This document shows, one piece after another, positions 43,626-54,310 of a stretch of 64,000 nt of DNA. Each line of letters begins with the position of its first letter. The stretch's first letter is position 1. The notes under the pieces are model-generated. The model was not told the origin of the DNA. It ran no database searches and saw only the letters and a list, made by a program, of their open reading frames with translations. A program made the position numbers and the translations under genes. The stretch is taken from the NCBI GenBank assembly GCA_050946935.1, contig JBMNVR010000002.1, forward strand, positions 1 through 64,000. Reading direction: 5' to 3'. This stretch comes from UQRS01 sp050946935. Its GTDB lineage: Bacteria > Bacillota > Clostridia > Oscillospirales > Acutalibacteraceae.

Positions 43626-45086
43626 ATGGTTTTTTCCAGTCTTTTTTTCCTTTATCTTTTTCTGCCGCTGAATTTGATTTTTTATGTTTTTGCCAAAGAT
43701 CTCCGGGCGAAAAACTCCGTTATGATTGTTTTTTCCCTGATTTTTTACGCTTGGGGAGAGCCGGTTTACCTCCTGCTGCTGATTGCCATGGCCTTTGCCG
43801 ACTGGCTGTTGGCGCAGTATATTGGGGACAAGCCCTACCGCTCCTTTGGCGCGCGCTTTGGCCTTGTTGCCGCTTGCGTCGTCAATCTCGGCCTGCTGGC
43901 TGTGTTTAAATACGGCACTTTTTTTGCCGAGAACACAAACGCCCTCTTCGGATTTCCCGCCGTGATCCCAAGCATTGCGTTGCCGATCGGCATCTCATTT
44001 TACACCTTTCAGTTACTCTCCTATGTCGTCGACGTGTATAGGGGAGAGGTGCCTCCCCAGCGCAGCTTTAAAATTCTGCTGCTTTATGTCAGCCTGTTTC
44101 ATCAGTGCATTGCCGGCCCCATTGTCCGCTACAGGGATGTTGAAAACGAGCTGATGCAGCGTTCGGCTTCGGTGCGGGAAATTTCGCAGGGAGTGAGCCG
44201 CTTCACCGTGGGCCTGGCCAAAAAGGCGCTGCTGGCAAATATCTGCGGTCGGCTTGCCGATACGCTGCTGCTATCCGATTCGGCTGCGGCCGGCGCCGAC
44301 GCCGTGACAATTCTGATGAGTCGGCCGGCTCTGTCGCTCTGGCTGGGTGTGCTGGCCTTTACGCTGCAGATTTATCTGGATTTTTCGGCCTATTCCGACA
44401 TGGCGATCGGCATGGGACTCATGATCGGGTTCCATTATAAAGAGAATTTTGATTACCCCTATACTTCGCGAACGGTAGCGGAGTTCTGGCGGCGATGGCA
44501 CATGTCGCTCGGCAGTTTTTTTCGGGATTATGTCTACATACCCCTCGGCGGCAACCGGAAGGGGAAGGGGCGCACCTATATCAATATGTTTATTGTATGG
44601 CTGCTGACCGGCTTCTGGCATGGAGCGAGCTGGAATTTCATGCTTTGGGGCTTGTATTTTTTCCTTTTCCTGGCGCTCGAGAAGTCCTTTCTGAAAGAAA
44701 AGCTGGCCGCGCTTCCTGCGGTTGTCTCTCGGCTGTATCTTCTGACCGTTGTCTATTTCGGCTGGATATTATTCAAATTCCGTGACCTGTCCCTGGTCGG
44801 GCGGACGTTGCTTGGCATGTTCGGGCTGAACGGCAACGGTTTCACCAGCTTTGAGGTGAATTCTGCCCTCTGGTCGCATCTGTTTATCCTGATCGTCTGC
44901 ATCGTGGCCTGCACCCCGCTTGTAAAACGCTGCTCTGTCGCGCTGGAGAGAATGAGCCTGCGATACACGCCGGCCGCCGCGGTCAACACCGCGCTTCGGG
45001 TAGTCTGCCCAGTGCTGTTGCTGGTGCTTTCGACCACCGCACTGGTCGGCAACAGCTACAATCCGTTTTTGTATTTTCAGTTTTAA
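43626..45086 (+). CDS. AlgI-type membrane-bound O-acyltransferase (MBOAT)
   Basis: A 486-residue polytopic membrane protein with about ten hydrophobic segments. The MBOAT hallmarks are visible: FWRRWHMSLGSFFRDYVYIPLGGNR, and the catalytic histidine His332 in LTGFWHGASWN. AlgI-type proteins move acetyl groups across the membrane for O-acetylation of exported polysaccharides. The DHHW-family gene 18 bases downstream would be its extracytoplasmic partner. It starts with an ATG preceded by a GGGAAGG-type site. Confidence 0.93.
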   Translation: MVFSSLFFLYLFLPLNLIFYVFAKDLRAKNSVMIVFSLIFYAWGEPVYLLLLIAMAFADWLLAQYIGDKPYRSFGARFGLVAACVVNLGLLAVFKYGTFFAENTNALFGFPAVIPSIALPIGISFYTFQLLSYVVDVYRGEVPPQRSFKILLLYVSLFHQCIAGPIVRYRDVENELMQRSASVREISQGVSRFTVGLAKKALLANICGRLADTLLLSDSAAAGADAVTILMSRPALSLWLGVLAFTLQIYLDFSAYSDMAIGMGLMIGFHYKENFDYPYTSRTVAEFWRRWHMSLGSFFRDYVYIPLGGNRKGKGRTYINMFIVWLLTGFWHGASWNFMLWGLYFFLFLALEKSFLKEKLAALPAVVSRLYLLTVVYFGWILFKFRDLSLVGRTLLGMFGLNGNGFTSFEVNSALWSHLFILIVCIVACTPLVKRCSVALERMSLRYTPAAAVNTALRVVCPVLLLVLSTTALVGNSYNPFLYFQF

Positions 45087-45104
45087 AGGAAGGAGGGACG
45101 CACT

Positions 45105-46469
45105 ATGCCGCAAACAACATCCGAATCGCGCGAACGAAAACGCCGCCCGTGCCGAAAATATGCCGGCGTACAGATTTTGGCTTTCTTCTTTTCCCTGTAT
45201 GTTTTCGCTTTTTTCTCCTGGTTGCTGCCGCTGCGGCCGAGCTATTCGGAAAGCGAAAAGCGGGAGCTGACCAAATTTCCAGCCTTTTCCTTTGCCAGTC
45301 TGTTCGACGGTAGCTTTTTTGACGGCATCAACACCTGGTTTGCCGACACCTTCCCGTTTCGGGAGGGGCTGATTTCCTTAAACGGAAGGATGCAGAATCT
45401 CTATGGTTTTTCGACCGCTCAGGTGCATGGCGACGTCATCCCGGGGGAGGAAATCCCCGACGCCCCCATGAGCGAGGCACCCTCCTCCGGGACGGCGGAG
45501 GCGAACGCGGCTGTGCCCTCCTCGTCAGAGGAGCCGAAGGAGCTGAACCTGGACGGCGTGCCGACCCAGAGCCTCAGCGCCCTGCTGATTGTGGGGGACA
45601 GCGCATATGAATATTATAATTTTGTCCAGTCGGTTGCCGATACCTATATCACGGCGGTGAATAGCTGTGCTGCCTCGCTCGAGGGGACGGCGACTGTGTA
45701 CGACATAGTGGTTCCGCTGAGCATGGACGTCCGCCTGCCGGAGTCTTTCCGTAAAACCATCAATACCTCCGACCAGAAAAAGGCGATCGAATATATGTAT
45801 TCCTCCATGCGGGAGGGGATAAAGAAAGTCGACGCCTATGGCGCGCTGAAATCCCACAGCGACGAGTACCTGTATTTCCGCACCGACCATCACTGGACGG
45901 CGCTGGGCGCCTATTACAGTTATCGCGCCTTTGCGGAAGCGAAAGGAATCACACCGGCCGAGCTTTCCGCCTTTACTGAGGCGCAGTATCCCGGCTATCT
46001 CGGCTCTTTCTATTCCGAATCGGGGAAGAACGCCAGCCTCGCCGCCAATCCGGACACGGTATACACCTACACGCCGGCCGATACCAACGATATCACCATC
46101 ACCACGGCCAGCGGAGTGGAGTATAACGCCGAGCTGGTGGCCGACGCGACCGACTATGACAACGCCAATAAGTATATCGCCTTCATCGGCGGAGACAATC
46201 CGTATTCGGTTATCCGCAATCCCAATCTGACCGACGGCTCCACCTGCGTCGTGGTAAAGGAGTCGTTCGGCAACGCGCTTGTACCCTTCCTTGTCCCGAA
46301 CTACCAGAATATTTATGTAATTGATTACCGGTATTATCATAAGGTGAAAAGCGGCGGCATCCCCGCCCTGGTACGGGAGGTTGGTGCGCAGGATGTTCTG
46401 TTCATCAACAACATCTCCGCTACGAGGAACAAGAGCCTGATGAGCTATCTTGCCAACCTCTGCCAGTAG
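45105..46469 (+). CDS. DHHW-family AlgJ/AlgX-like acetyltransferase partner
   Basis: A 454-residue protein with one N-terminal membrane segment (about residues 20-42) and an extracytoplasmic SGNH-hydrolase-like domain. The family motif TDHHW is at residues 260-264, a second catalytic-type serine lies in VGDSAYEYY, and VKESFGNA occurs near the C-terminus. A low-complexity Ala/Glu/Ser linker spans about 118-145. It should work with the upstream MBOAT protein to O-acetylate a surface glycan. GGAAGGAGGG precedes the ATG. Confidence 0.9.
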   Translation: MPQTTSESRERKRRPCRKYAGVQILAFFFSLYVFAFFSWLLPLRPSYSESEKRELTKFPAFSFASLFDGSFFDGINTWFADTFPFREGLISLNGRMQNLYGFSTAQVHGDVIPGEEIPDAPMSEAPSSGTAEANAAVPSSSEEPKELNLDGVPTQSLSALLIVGDSAYEYYNFVQSVADTYITAVNSCAASLEGTATVYDIVVPLSMDVRLPESFRKTINTSDQKKAIEYMYSSMREGIKKVDAYGALKSHSDEYLYFRTDHHWTALGAYYSYRAFAEAKGITPAELSAFTEAQYPGYLGSFYSESGKNASLAANPDTVYTYTPADTNDITITTASGVEYNAELVADATDYDNANKYIAFIGGDNPYSVIRNPNLTDGSTCVVVKESFGNALVPFLVPNYQNIYVIDYRYYHKVKSGGIPALVREVGAQDVLFINNISATRNKSLMSYLANLCQ

Positions 46470-46497
46470 GATAGAGCATGTTCCTGTTTGACGATTG

Positions 46498-46551
46498 ATC
46501 CGCGCACCGGGATGCCTTTGTCGGCATCTTTGTGTGCGGACGCTTTTTTCA
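46498..46551 (+). terminator. terminator of the MBOAT operon
   Basis: tccgc-gcac...gatgcc pairs with ggcatc...gtgcgga around tttgtc, followed by cgctttttt. Confidence 0.8.
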
Positions 46552-46766
46552 AAGATGTGTAAAATCTGGCGGGGAATCCATGTGGAGACTCGAGAATAGT
46601 CGGCTCTCTGGGATATAAAAATGGAACGCCGCTTACAAAAGCGTAGCCCAATGGACAGCTTCTGGAAGCGGCGGCCGGAGGATACAAACGCAAGCCAATT
46701 TATCTCCCGGCAAGAGTATTATGTGCAAGGCGACGCGGTTCAGCCATGGAAAATTCCGGCAGGGAT
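46552..46766. other. intergenic region before the valS promoter
   Basis: No gene. Some inverted pieces (gccgctt/aagcggc around 46628-46673) but no T-box core; the sequence ggtggtaccgcg is absent, so valS is not under T-box control as far as I can see. Confidence 0.4.
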
Positions 46767-46795
46767 TTGACAAATGGCGCCTCTTGCATTATTAT
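46767..46795 (+). promoter_or_regulatory. sigma-A promoter of valS
   Basis: TTGACA at 46767-46772, a 17-base spacer and TATTAT at 46790-46795. Confidence 0.75.
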
Positions 46796-46889
46796 TGTCT
46801 CTGCATTCTGTTTTCGTGTTTTCAGTTTGAAACCTTTTTTACCAAAACGTACACGCCCTTGCGGTCAAATATTAGGAGGAATCAGTTTT

Positions 46890-49514
<2,625 letters not shown>

Positions 49515-49603
49515 AGCTGAATCGGACAAAAACGGCGAAGCAGCAGGCCGGATCTGTGGATAACCAATTTCCGGCCGCAGCCTTTGCACTTGATTGGGAG
49601 AAC

Positions 49604-50896
49604 ATGACTATGACAATGGATTACACAGGGGCGCTGTCCTATATTCACGGTCTGCGGCGGTTTGGCATACAGCCCGGCCTTGAGCGGATGGAGGCGCTGC
49701 TGTCCCGGGATGGAGATCCTCAGCGGGAAATTAAGGCTTTGCATGTCGCCGGAACCAACGGAAAAGGCTCGACCTGTGCCATGCTGGCCTCCGTCTTGCG
49801 GGAGGCCGGGTATCGCGTCGGCCTGTTCACTTCGCCCTATGTGGTGGATTTCCGGGAACGAATTCAGATTGACGGCACCTTTATTCCGGAGGAGGAGGTC
49901 GCCAGGATTACCGCGATCCTTTGCCCCATTGCGGAGGAGAATGCGGCCAATGGTCTCGGCCCGACCGAGTTTGAATTGATTACCGCGCTGGCCTTTCATT
50001 ATTTTGCGGAACAGCACTGTGATTATGTCGTGCTGGAGACGGGGCTGGGCGGCCGGTTGGATTCCACCAACGTGGTGGAAAACCCCTTGGTTTCGGTTAT
50101 CACCAATATCGCGATGGATCACACCGATATTCTCGGCGGCACGATTCGGGAAATTGCAGCCGAAAAATGCGGCATTATCAAATCCGGCTGTCCGGTGGTC
50201 GCCGCGCCGCAGATTCATGCCGAAGTTCCCAAGCTGATTTCGGATTACGCGATAGAGCTGGACTGCTCTTTCACCCTTTGTGACACCGAACAGATCGAAC
50301 TGATTTCCTCCGATCTTATGGGGAGCCGCTTTGCCTTCCGGGGGGAGGAGTATGCCCTTTCCCTGATCGGGCGGCACCAGATCTGCAACGCCGTCACCGC
50401 GATCGAGGCGCTGGCTTCATCCAAGATTCCGCTGCCGGAGGGGGCGCTGGCAGACGGCCTGTACAAGGCAACGCTGCCCGCCCGGTTGGAGGTGCTCTCC
50501 CGCACGCCGCTGGTGCTTCTGGACGGGGCGCACAATCCCGATGGGATCAAAGCTCTTTGCCGCGTGTTGGAGCCACAGGCAGGGGCGTGGACGGCCATTG
50601 TCGGCATGATGGCGGATAAGAATTACAACCGTGCGGCGGAGCTGCTCGGCCCGCTTTGCAAATCCATCACTACCGTCACGGTGGAGGGGTACGACCGTTC
50701 CCTCCCCGGGGAAGAGCTGGCAAAGGTCGCCGGCTTCCACTGCGTCGACGTCTGCGCGGCCGGAAACTATGATGAGGCGCTGAAGATCGCGGCGGACAAG
50801 TCGGCCGGCGGACCGGTCGTGATCTGCGGCTCGTTCTATCTCGCCGGTGGTATTCGACACAGGGCGACGGAATATTTTAAAAATAGAAGTTGGTAA
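49604..50896 (+). CDS. folC: folylpolyglutamate synthase / dihydrofolate synthase
   Basis: A 430-residue Mur-ligase-like enzyme adding glutamate to folates. The P-loop is GTNGKGST, the downstream motif is GLGGRLDSTN, and LDGAHNPDG marks the C-terminal domain. I chose the ATG at 49604 after GGGAG; a GTG at 49556 would add 16 residues. The valS-folC order is common in Firmicutes. Ends at a hairpin that overlaps the spoIIA promoter. Confidence 0.94.
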   Translation: MTMTMDYTGALSYIHGLRRFGIQPGLERMEALLSRDGDPQREIKALHVAGTNGKGSTCAMLASVLREAGYRVGLFTSPYVVDFRERIQIDGTFIPEEEVARITAILCPIAEENAANGLGPTEFELITALAFHYFAEQHCDYVVLETGLGGRLDSTNVVENPLVSVITNIAMDHTDILGGTIREIAAEKCGIIKSGCPVVAAPQIHAEVPKLISDYAIELDCSFTLCDTEQIELISSDLMGSRFAFRGEEYALSLIGRHQICNAVTAIEALASSKIPLPEGALADGLYKATLPARLEVLSRTPLVLLDGAHNPDGIKALCRVLEPQAGAWTAIVGMMADKNYNRAAELLGPLCKSITTVTVEGYDRSLPGEELAKVAGFHCVDVCAAGNYDEALKIAADKSAGGPVVICGSFYLAGGIRHRATEYFKNRSW

Positions 50897-50918
50897 TTGC
50901 CGCGCTTCGAGCAATTTT

Positions 50919-50948
50919 TCAGGACAAATCCCTTATTCTTATGAATAA
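50919..50948 (+). promoter_or_regulatory. sigma-H-type promoter of spoIIA
   Basis: AGGA at 50921-50924 and GAAT at 50943-50946 are spaced as in sigma-H promoters (RNAGGAWWW, 12 bases, RNNGAATWW). In B. subtilis spoIIA is transcribed by sigma-H. Confidence 0.55.
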
Positions 50949-50955
50949 GGGATTT
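50926..50955 (+). terminator. hairpin after folC overlapping the spoIIA promoter
   Basis: aaatcccttattc (50926-50938) pairs perfectly with gaataagggattt (50943-50955) around ttat, then TTCTTTTT. The 3' arm contains the GAAT of the promoter. Confidence 0.75.
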
Positions 50956-51033
50956 TCTTTTTGGGAAAATATGGTGGGGGAGAGGCGAAAAAAACTCCCC
51001 GGACAACCAAAAGCATGGGAGGTTATCAAAACT

Positions 51034-51354
51034 ATGCCTGTCAAAATCGAGGTTAAGGATACCGTCATGAGCGTGTTTCTCGACGGGGAAATTGACCATC
51101 ACACAGCCGCCGCCATCCGGGCGGAGGCCGATGCCGCCATCGACGCTGAGCTGCCCGAGGTGGTAATTCTGGATTTTCGGGACGTTACGTTTATGGACAG
51201 CTCGGGCATCGGGTTGGTGATGGGCCGCTATCGTAAGCTGAAGGAGCTTCCGCACCCTTGCGAGCTGCATATCACGGGGACTTCGCCCTCTATCTACAAG
51301 GTGATGCACCTTGCCGGTCTGGAGCGGCTGGCCAAAATCGACAAAGGGAGGTAA
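51034..51354 (+). CDS. spoIIAA: anti-sigma-F factor antagonist SpoIIAA
   Basis: A 106-residue STAS-domain protein. The phosphorylated serine is in FMDSSGIGL (Ser56 or Ser57), which SpoIIAB phosphorylates and SpoIIE dephosphorylates. The dephosphorylated form frees sigma-F in the forespore. The ATG at 51034 follows GGGAGG by 11 bases; the frame is open farther upstream, through the promoter, which cannot be coding. First gene of the spoIIA operon. Confidence 0.95.
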   Translation: MPVKIEVKDTVMSVFLDGEIDHHTAAAIRAEADAAIDAELPEVVILDFRDVTFMDSSGIGLVMGRYRKLKELPHPCELHITGTSPSIYKVMHLAGLERLAKIDKGR

Positions 51355-51360
51355 AGCGGA

Positions 51361-51801
51361 ATGTGTGAAAATCAAATGCGGATGACCATTGACTCCCGCT
51401 CGTCTAACGAGAGCTTTGCGCGGGTCGCAGTGGCCGCCTTTGTCGCTCAGCTCGACCCGACCGTGGAGGAGATCAGCGACATCAAGACCGCCGTGTCCGA
51501 GGCGGTGACCAACTCGATCGTACACGGCTATTGCGACGAGATCGGCAAAATATACATAACCGTGCAGATTCTGAAAAACCGGTATGTGAAAATCTCGATC
51601 CGGGATAAGGGCCGGGGAATCGAAGATGTGCAAAAGGCCATGGAACCGCTGTTCACTACAGTCGGCGGAGAACGGGCCGGTCTCGGCTTCGCGGTCATGC
51701 AAAGCTTTATGGACAAGGTAAAGGTGCGGTCGGCGGTCGGCAAGGGCACCACCGTGACCATGAGCAAAGCAATCAGCTTTCGGCTTCCCTCTAATGGTTG
51801 A
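51361..51801 (+). CDS. spoIIAB: anti-sigma-F factor and serine kinase SpoIIAB
   Basis: A 146-residue GHKL kinase. The ATP-binding N box is SEAVTNSIVHGY and the G boxes are IRDKGRGIED and GLGFAVM. It binds sigma-F and phosphorylates SpoIIAA. GGGAGG lies at the end of spoIIAA, and the next gene overlaps by eight bases, so the three genes are coupled. Confidence 0.96.
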   Translation: MCENQMRMTIDSRSSNESFARVAVAAFVAQLDPTVEEISDIKTAVSEAVTNSIVHGYCDEIGKIYITVQILKNRYVKISIRDKGRGIEDVQKAMEPLFTTVGGERAGLGFAVMQSFMDKVKVRSAVGKGTTVTMSKAISFRLPSNG

Positions 51802-52456
51802 GAGTGCTGCGGACAAGCTGGTCAGCGAAAACACCGGGTTGGTGCACGCCTGTTGCCGCCGGTTTGCCGGCCGGGGGATCGAGTACGACGACCTCTATCA
51901 AAGCGGCTGCATGGGATTGGTCAAGGCAGCGCGGGGCTTTGATCCCGGACGCGGCCTGCAATTTTCCACCTATGCGGTGCCGGTCATTTTGGGGGAGATC
52001 AAGCGCCTTTTCCGGGACGGCGGCAGCGTCAAGCTGTCCCGCAGCCTGAAGGAGCTGTCTTACAAAGCGGCTCGCCGCCGGGAAGAGTGGATCAAAACCC
52101 GGGGCAGAGAACCGACCCTTTCAGAACTGGCGGCTGAGTTTTCGGTCACGGCGGAAGAGATCGGCGAGGCGCTCTGTGCCGCACAGCCGGTGCAGTCGCT
52201 GACCTTCCGCGACGAGGAAGGGGAACATGACCTGCCGGTTTCCGGCCCGGACGAGATCGGCGAGCTGACCGAAAGCCTCGCCCTGCGGGACGCGCTCGGG
52301 CGGCTGGAGGAAGCGGACGCCCGGCTGATCCGATACCGGTACTATGCGGGGAAAACCCAGAGTGAGACGGCAACCCTCCTCGGCATGACGCAGGTGCAGG
52401 TTTCCCGCCGGGAGAAATATATTTTTAAGGAATTGCGGCGCATACTGCAGGGATAG
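51794..52456 (+). CDS. sigF: RNA polymerase sigma-F (sporulation)
   Basis: A 220-residue sigma-70 family protein that starts the forespore programme. Region 2 is EYDDLYQSGCMGLVKAARGFDPGRGLQFSTYAVPVILGEIKR, region 3 has REPTLSELAAEF, and region 4 has KTQSETATLLGMTQVQVSRREK. Order and overlap (spoIIAA-spoIIAB-sigF) are the standard ones, which also separates it from sigma-G. No further sporulation gene follows. Confidence 0.95.
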   Translation: MVESAADKLVSENTGLVHACCRRFAGRGIEYDDLYQSGCMGLVKAARGFDPGRGLQFSTYAVPVILGEIKRLFRDGGSVKLSRSLKELSYKAARRREEWIKTRGREPTLSELAAEFSVTAEEIGEALCAAQPVQSLTFRDEEGEHDLPVSGPDEIGELTESLALRDALGRLEEADARLIRYRYYAGKTQSETATLLGMTQVQVSRREKYIFKELRRILQG

Positions 52457-52755
52457 GCGGTATGCGCTGCCGCTGTTTTGGCTGGAACCATTGTTATGCA
52501 AAGGCAAAATACAAAAAGCTTGATGCGGAGAGTATATCCTGTTCGGCGGTGGTTACGGATGACTAATACGGCGTAAAAAAAGACGGCCAATCGGATGCCT
52601 ATACTCTTTATAAAGCAAAATGAGTTTGAATGTGCCGGCATTCAAACTTGGTCTTGTTGTTTATCGGATCTGAAAAATCTGTTCTCTTTTGATTTCTTAT
52701 CCGGAAACGACAATTTTCACCCTTGATTTTAGTGAATAGTGAAGAGTGAACAAGT
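52457..52755. other. region after sigF, no gene
   Basis: Contains one perfect palindrome, AGTTTGAATG-tgccgg-CATTCAAACT (52623-52648), probably the spoIIA terminator, and a short direct repeat, gtgaatagtgaagagtgaa (52732-52750). Nothing else recognised. Confidence 0.55.
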
Positions 52756-53066
52756 AAAAATCGACAACCCTCTGTCGAAGATTGTCGATTTTTGTGAATG
52801 GGCTATGAAAAGATATATTTGTAGGTTTTGCGTATCGCTTCGAACTCTTGCGCAAATAAATGATATATCGCTTGTGCGATATGATATACGGCAATGCCGT
52901 ATGATATATTTCGCGTTGCAAAATATGATATAATATCCATTCCTTCATATGCCGAAGGCATATATCATCGCACGAAAGTGCGGTATCATACCAAAGGTAT
53001 ATCACCCGTTCCGAAAGGAACGGATATCATTGAAAAGCGACAAGTTTCTGTCGAAACTTGTCGTTT
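52756..53066. repeat. array of about nine short hairpins
   Basis: The array opens with a 12-bp hairpin (52756-52767 with 52782-52793) and closes with one of 10 bp or more (53038-53047 with 53054-53063); both loops carry CTGTCGAA-type sequence. Between them lie hairpins at 52865-52882, 52886-52902, 52906-52926 (one mismatch), 52947-52963, 52969-52982, 52988-53000 and 53006-53023, with loops such as gaaa, gaa and aaa. In the left half the spacers read atgatat, and in the right half its complement, atatcat. Stems differ in sequence but agree in size. Confidence 0.85.
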
Positions 53067-53070
53067 TTTT

Positions 53071-53097
53071 ATGTCTACCAGGGACAAAAAAGATGCC
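53071..53097. repeat. direct repeat, left copy
   Basis: tgtctaccagg-ga-c-aaaaaagatgcc matches 53815-53842 apart from an A/T length difference and one or two changes. Both are preceded by a T-rich run after a tcg. The pair flanks the kinase-like gene. Confidence 0.7.
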
Positions 53098-53149
53098 ATC
53101 GATTTTTCCCTCAGCGAACTTGAACCTACTCCATTTCTAAACCCAGCTG

Positions 53150-53710
53150 TCATTTGCACTTTTTAATGATCTGATCAACAATATCATCAAGGGGAAGCGT
53201 TCCGTCGATCACAATATCAGAATTCGGTTTAACCGTTTCTATATGAATCAAATATGGAAGACGTGATCGTTCAAGATAATAGTCAAGTTCTTCCTCCAAT
53301 CTTTTGATTGGTGATTGCATTTTTGAGCGATTGGGATCACGTCTAAGATAGTCGCGAAGTATTCTGCGTGCGAAAGCAATATCCAATGGAGTGTCTATAA
53401 AAACAGTATAGTCTATATATTTGCCGACCTGTTCATTTTTATATGCAAATGGATAATCCAGAAAAATATAGTCAAGCTTTTTATCATTTATGGCTTCTTC
53501 AATATCCGGAAGCATGGGCGATAAGTCCCACAGTTTATAATCTGCGCCTTCAACCGACCATTGGTAATAATCCTGCGGCGAGTTGGGAAAATCATAGTCA
53601 TCAAAGAAAACGGCCTTTGAATTTTCCAGTTTTTTTACTAATTCCTTGACAGCTGTTGTTTTTCCGCCGCCGGAAATGGCGGCTATGGCTATAACTTTAG
53701 GTTTTTTCAC
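53150..53710 (-). CDS. P-loop kinase-like protein (uridine kinase/AAA type)
   Basis: A 186-residue protein with Walker A AISGGGKTT (about residues 11-19), a DDYDFP motif like the one after the first strand in uridine and pantothenate kinases, LDYIFLDYPF as Walker B, and an arginine-rich LID-like segment (RRILRDYLRRDPNR). It may phosphorylate a small molecule; the substrate cannot be told. GC content is far below that of neighbouring housekeeping genes and it lies between direct repeats, so it was probably acquired. Confidence 0.72.
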   Translation of the reverse strand: MKKPKVIAIAAISGGGKTTAVKELVKKLENSKAVFFDDYDFPNSPQDYYQWSVEGADYKLWDLSPMLPDIEEAINDKKLDYIFLDYPFAYKNEQVGKYIDYTVFIDTPLDIAFARRILRDYLRRDPNRSKMQSPIKRLEEELDYYLERSRLPYLIHIETVKPNSDIVIDGTLPLDDIVDQIIKKCK

Positions 53711-53814
53711 TCTTTTGCCCCTTTATTATTACTGTCTATGACATATAATTTTAATTATATCAAACTACATAAAATAAAAAAATCAATCACTTTCCAGAAT
53801 CGACTTTTTTGATA

Positions 53815-53842
53815 ATGTCTACCAGGAATAAAAAAAGATGCC
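53815..53842. repeat. direct repeat, right copy
   Basis: atgtctaccagg-aat-aaaaaaagatgcc; partner of the copy at 53071-53097. Confidence 0.7.
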
Positions 53843-53861
53843 GCGCGCCGTATGCACGCAC

Positions 53862-53940
53862 CGCAAAAAGTTGGTAGCAAGCTGGAGCGTCGTGAGTACG
53901 TTTACAAGCGAACAGCGAAGGTGCAGCGTGACTTTTTGCG
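53862..53940. repeat. inverted repeat element between kinase-like gene and tRNA-Leu
   Basis: CGCAAAAAGT (53862-53871) pairs with ACTTTTTGCG (53931-53940), with gcac/gtgc nearby. The enclosed 59 bases hold no gene. It may be a REP-like element. Confidence 0.5.
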
Positions 53941-53992
53941 AAAAAAGGAGGAACAGTGGAGCGGGGGGCTGATTTTTTATGAAATAAAAAAA

Positions 53993-54017
53993 TCGGAACG
54001 AGCGTAACTCGTTCCGA
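53993..54017 (-). terminator. terminator of tRNA-Leu
   Basis: tcggaacgag pairs with ctcgttccga around cgtaa; on the reverse strand it is followed by T7. It begins two bases after the tRNA 3' end. Confidence 0.85.
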
Positions 54018-54019
54018 CG

Positions 54020-54106
54020 TGGTGCCGGTGGCGGGGGTCGAACCCGCACGGTGTCGCCACCACTGGATTTTGAGTCCAGCACGTCTGCCAATTCCATCAC
54101 ACCGGC
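54020..54106 (-). tRNA. tRNA-Leu (anticodon CAA)
   Basis: An 87-base tRNA on the reverse strand. The acceptor stem is GCCGGTG/CACCGGC with discriminator A and an encoded CCA. The anticodon arm CTGGA-CTCAAAA-TCCAG gives CAA, reading UUG. A long variable arm (ggtggcgacacc) and the T arm GCGGGTTCGACCCCCGC fit a class II leucine tRNA. Confidence 0.95.
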
Positions 54107-54124
54107 GTATCAGACAGCATTGCT

Positions 54125-54154
54125 ATTATACATCAACTGATAATTAAAAATCAA
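54125..54154 (-). promoter_or_regulatory. sigma-A promoter of tRNA-Leu
   Basis: On the reverse strand TTGATT (54154-54149), an 18-base spacer and TATAAT (54130-54125). Confidence 0.65.
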
Positions 54155-54173
54155 GAGATATTTTCAGTATTAA

Positions 54174-54310
54174 GATATTTTTTATTGCGGAGCAATAAAA
54201 AATATCCGCCAAATCACCGCCAAACCCGAGGTCGAATAAAGAGAAAACCCTGGCGGCGAATATTTTTTACAGCCGTAAATTTCGGTTGCCGCGACAGGGG
54301 GGCACGGTCG
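54174..54310 (+). repeat. diverged single copy of the 140-bp repeat
   Basis: It begins with gatattttttattgc-gga-gcaataaaaaatatc, a perfect 15-bp palindrome that extends the junction palindrome of the 37-kb repeats. Then follow ccgccaaa, gaggtcgaataaag, ctggcggcgaatatttttt and ttcggttgccgcgac in the same order as in the 37-kb unit. Stems are kept while the bases differ. Confidence 0.7.

Noticed and set aside
46470..46889. T-box leader for valS
   Set aside because: The core ggtggtaccgcg and an antiterminator/terminator pair are missing.
52756..53066. CRISPR array
   Set aside because: There is no constant repeat with regular variable spacers. The constant parts are seven bases long, the stems are self-complementary, and no cas gene is nearby.
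52894..53166. Open frames through the hairpin array (for example the 90-residue frame at 52894)
   Set aside because: The translation is produced by the repeats themselves, with no ribosome binding site and no domain.
53819..54100. 93-residue open frame on the reverse strand starting MMELADVLDSKSSGGD
   Set aside because: This is the well-known false reading of a tRNA-Leu gene; it covers the tRNA and its terminator.
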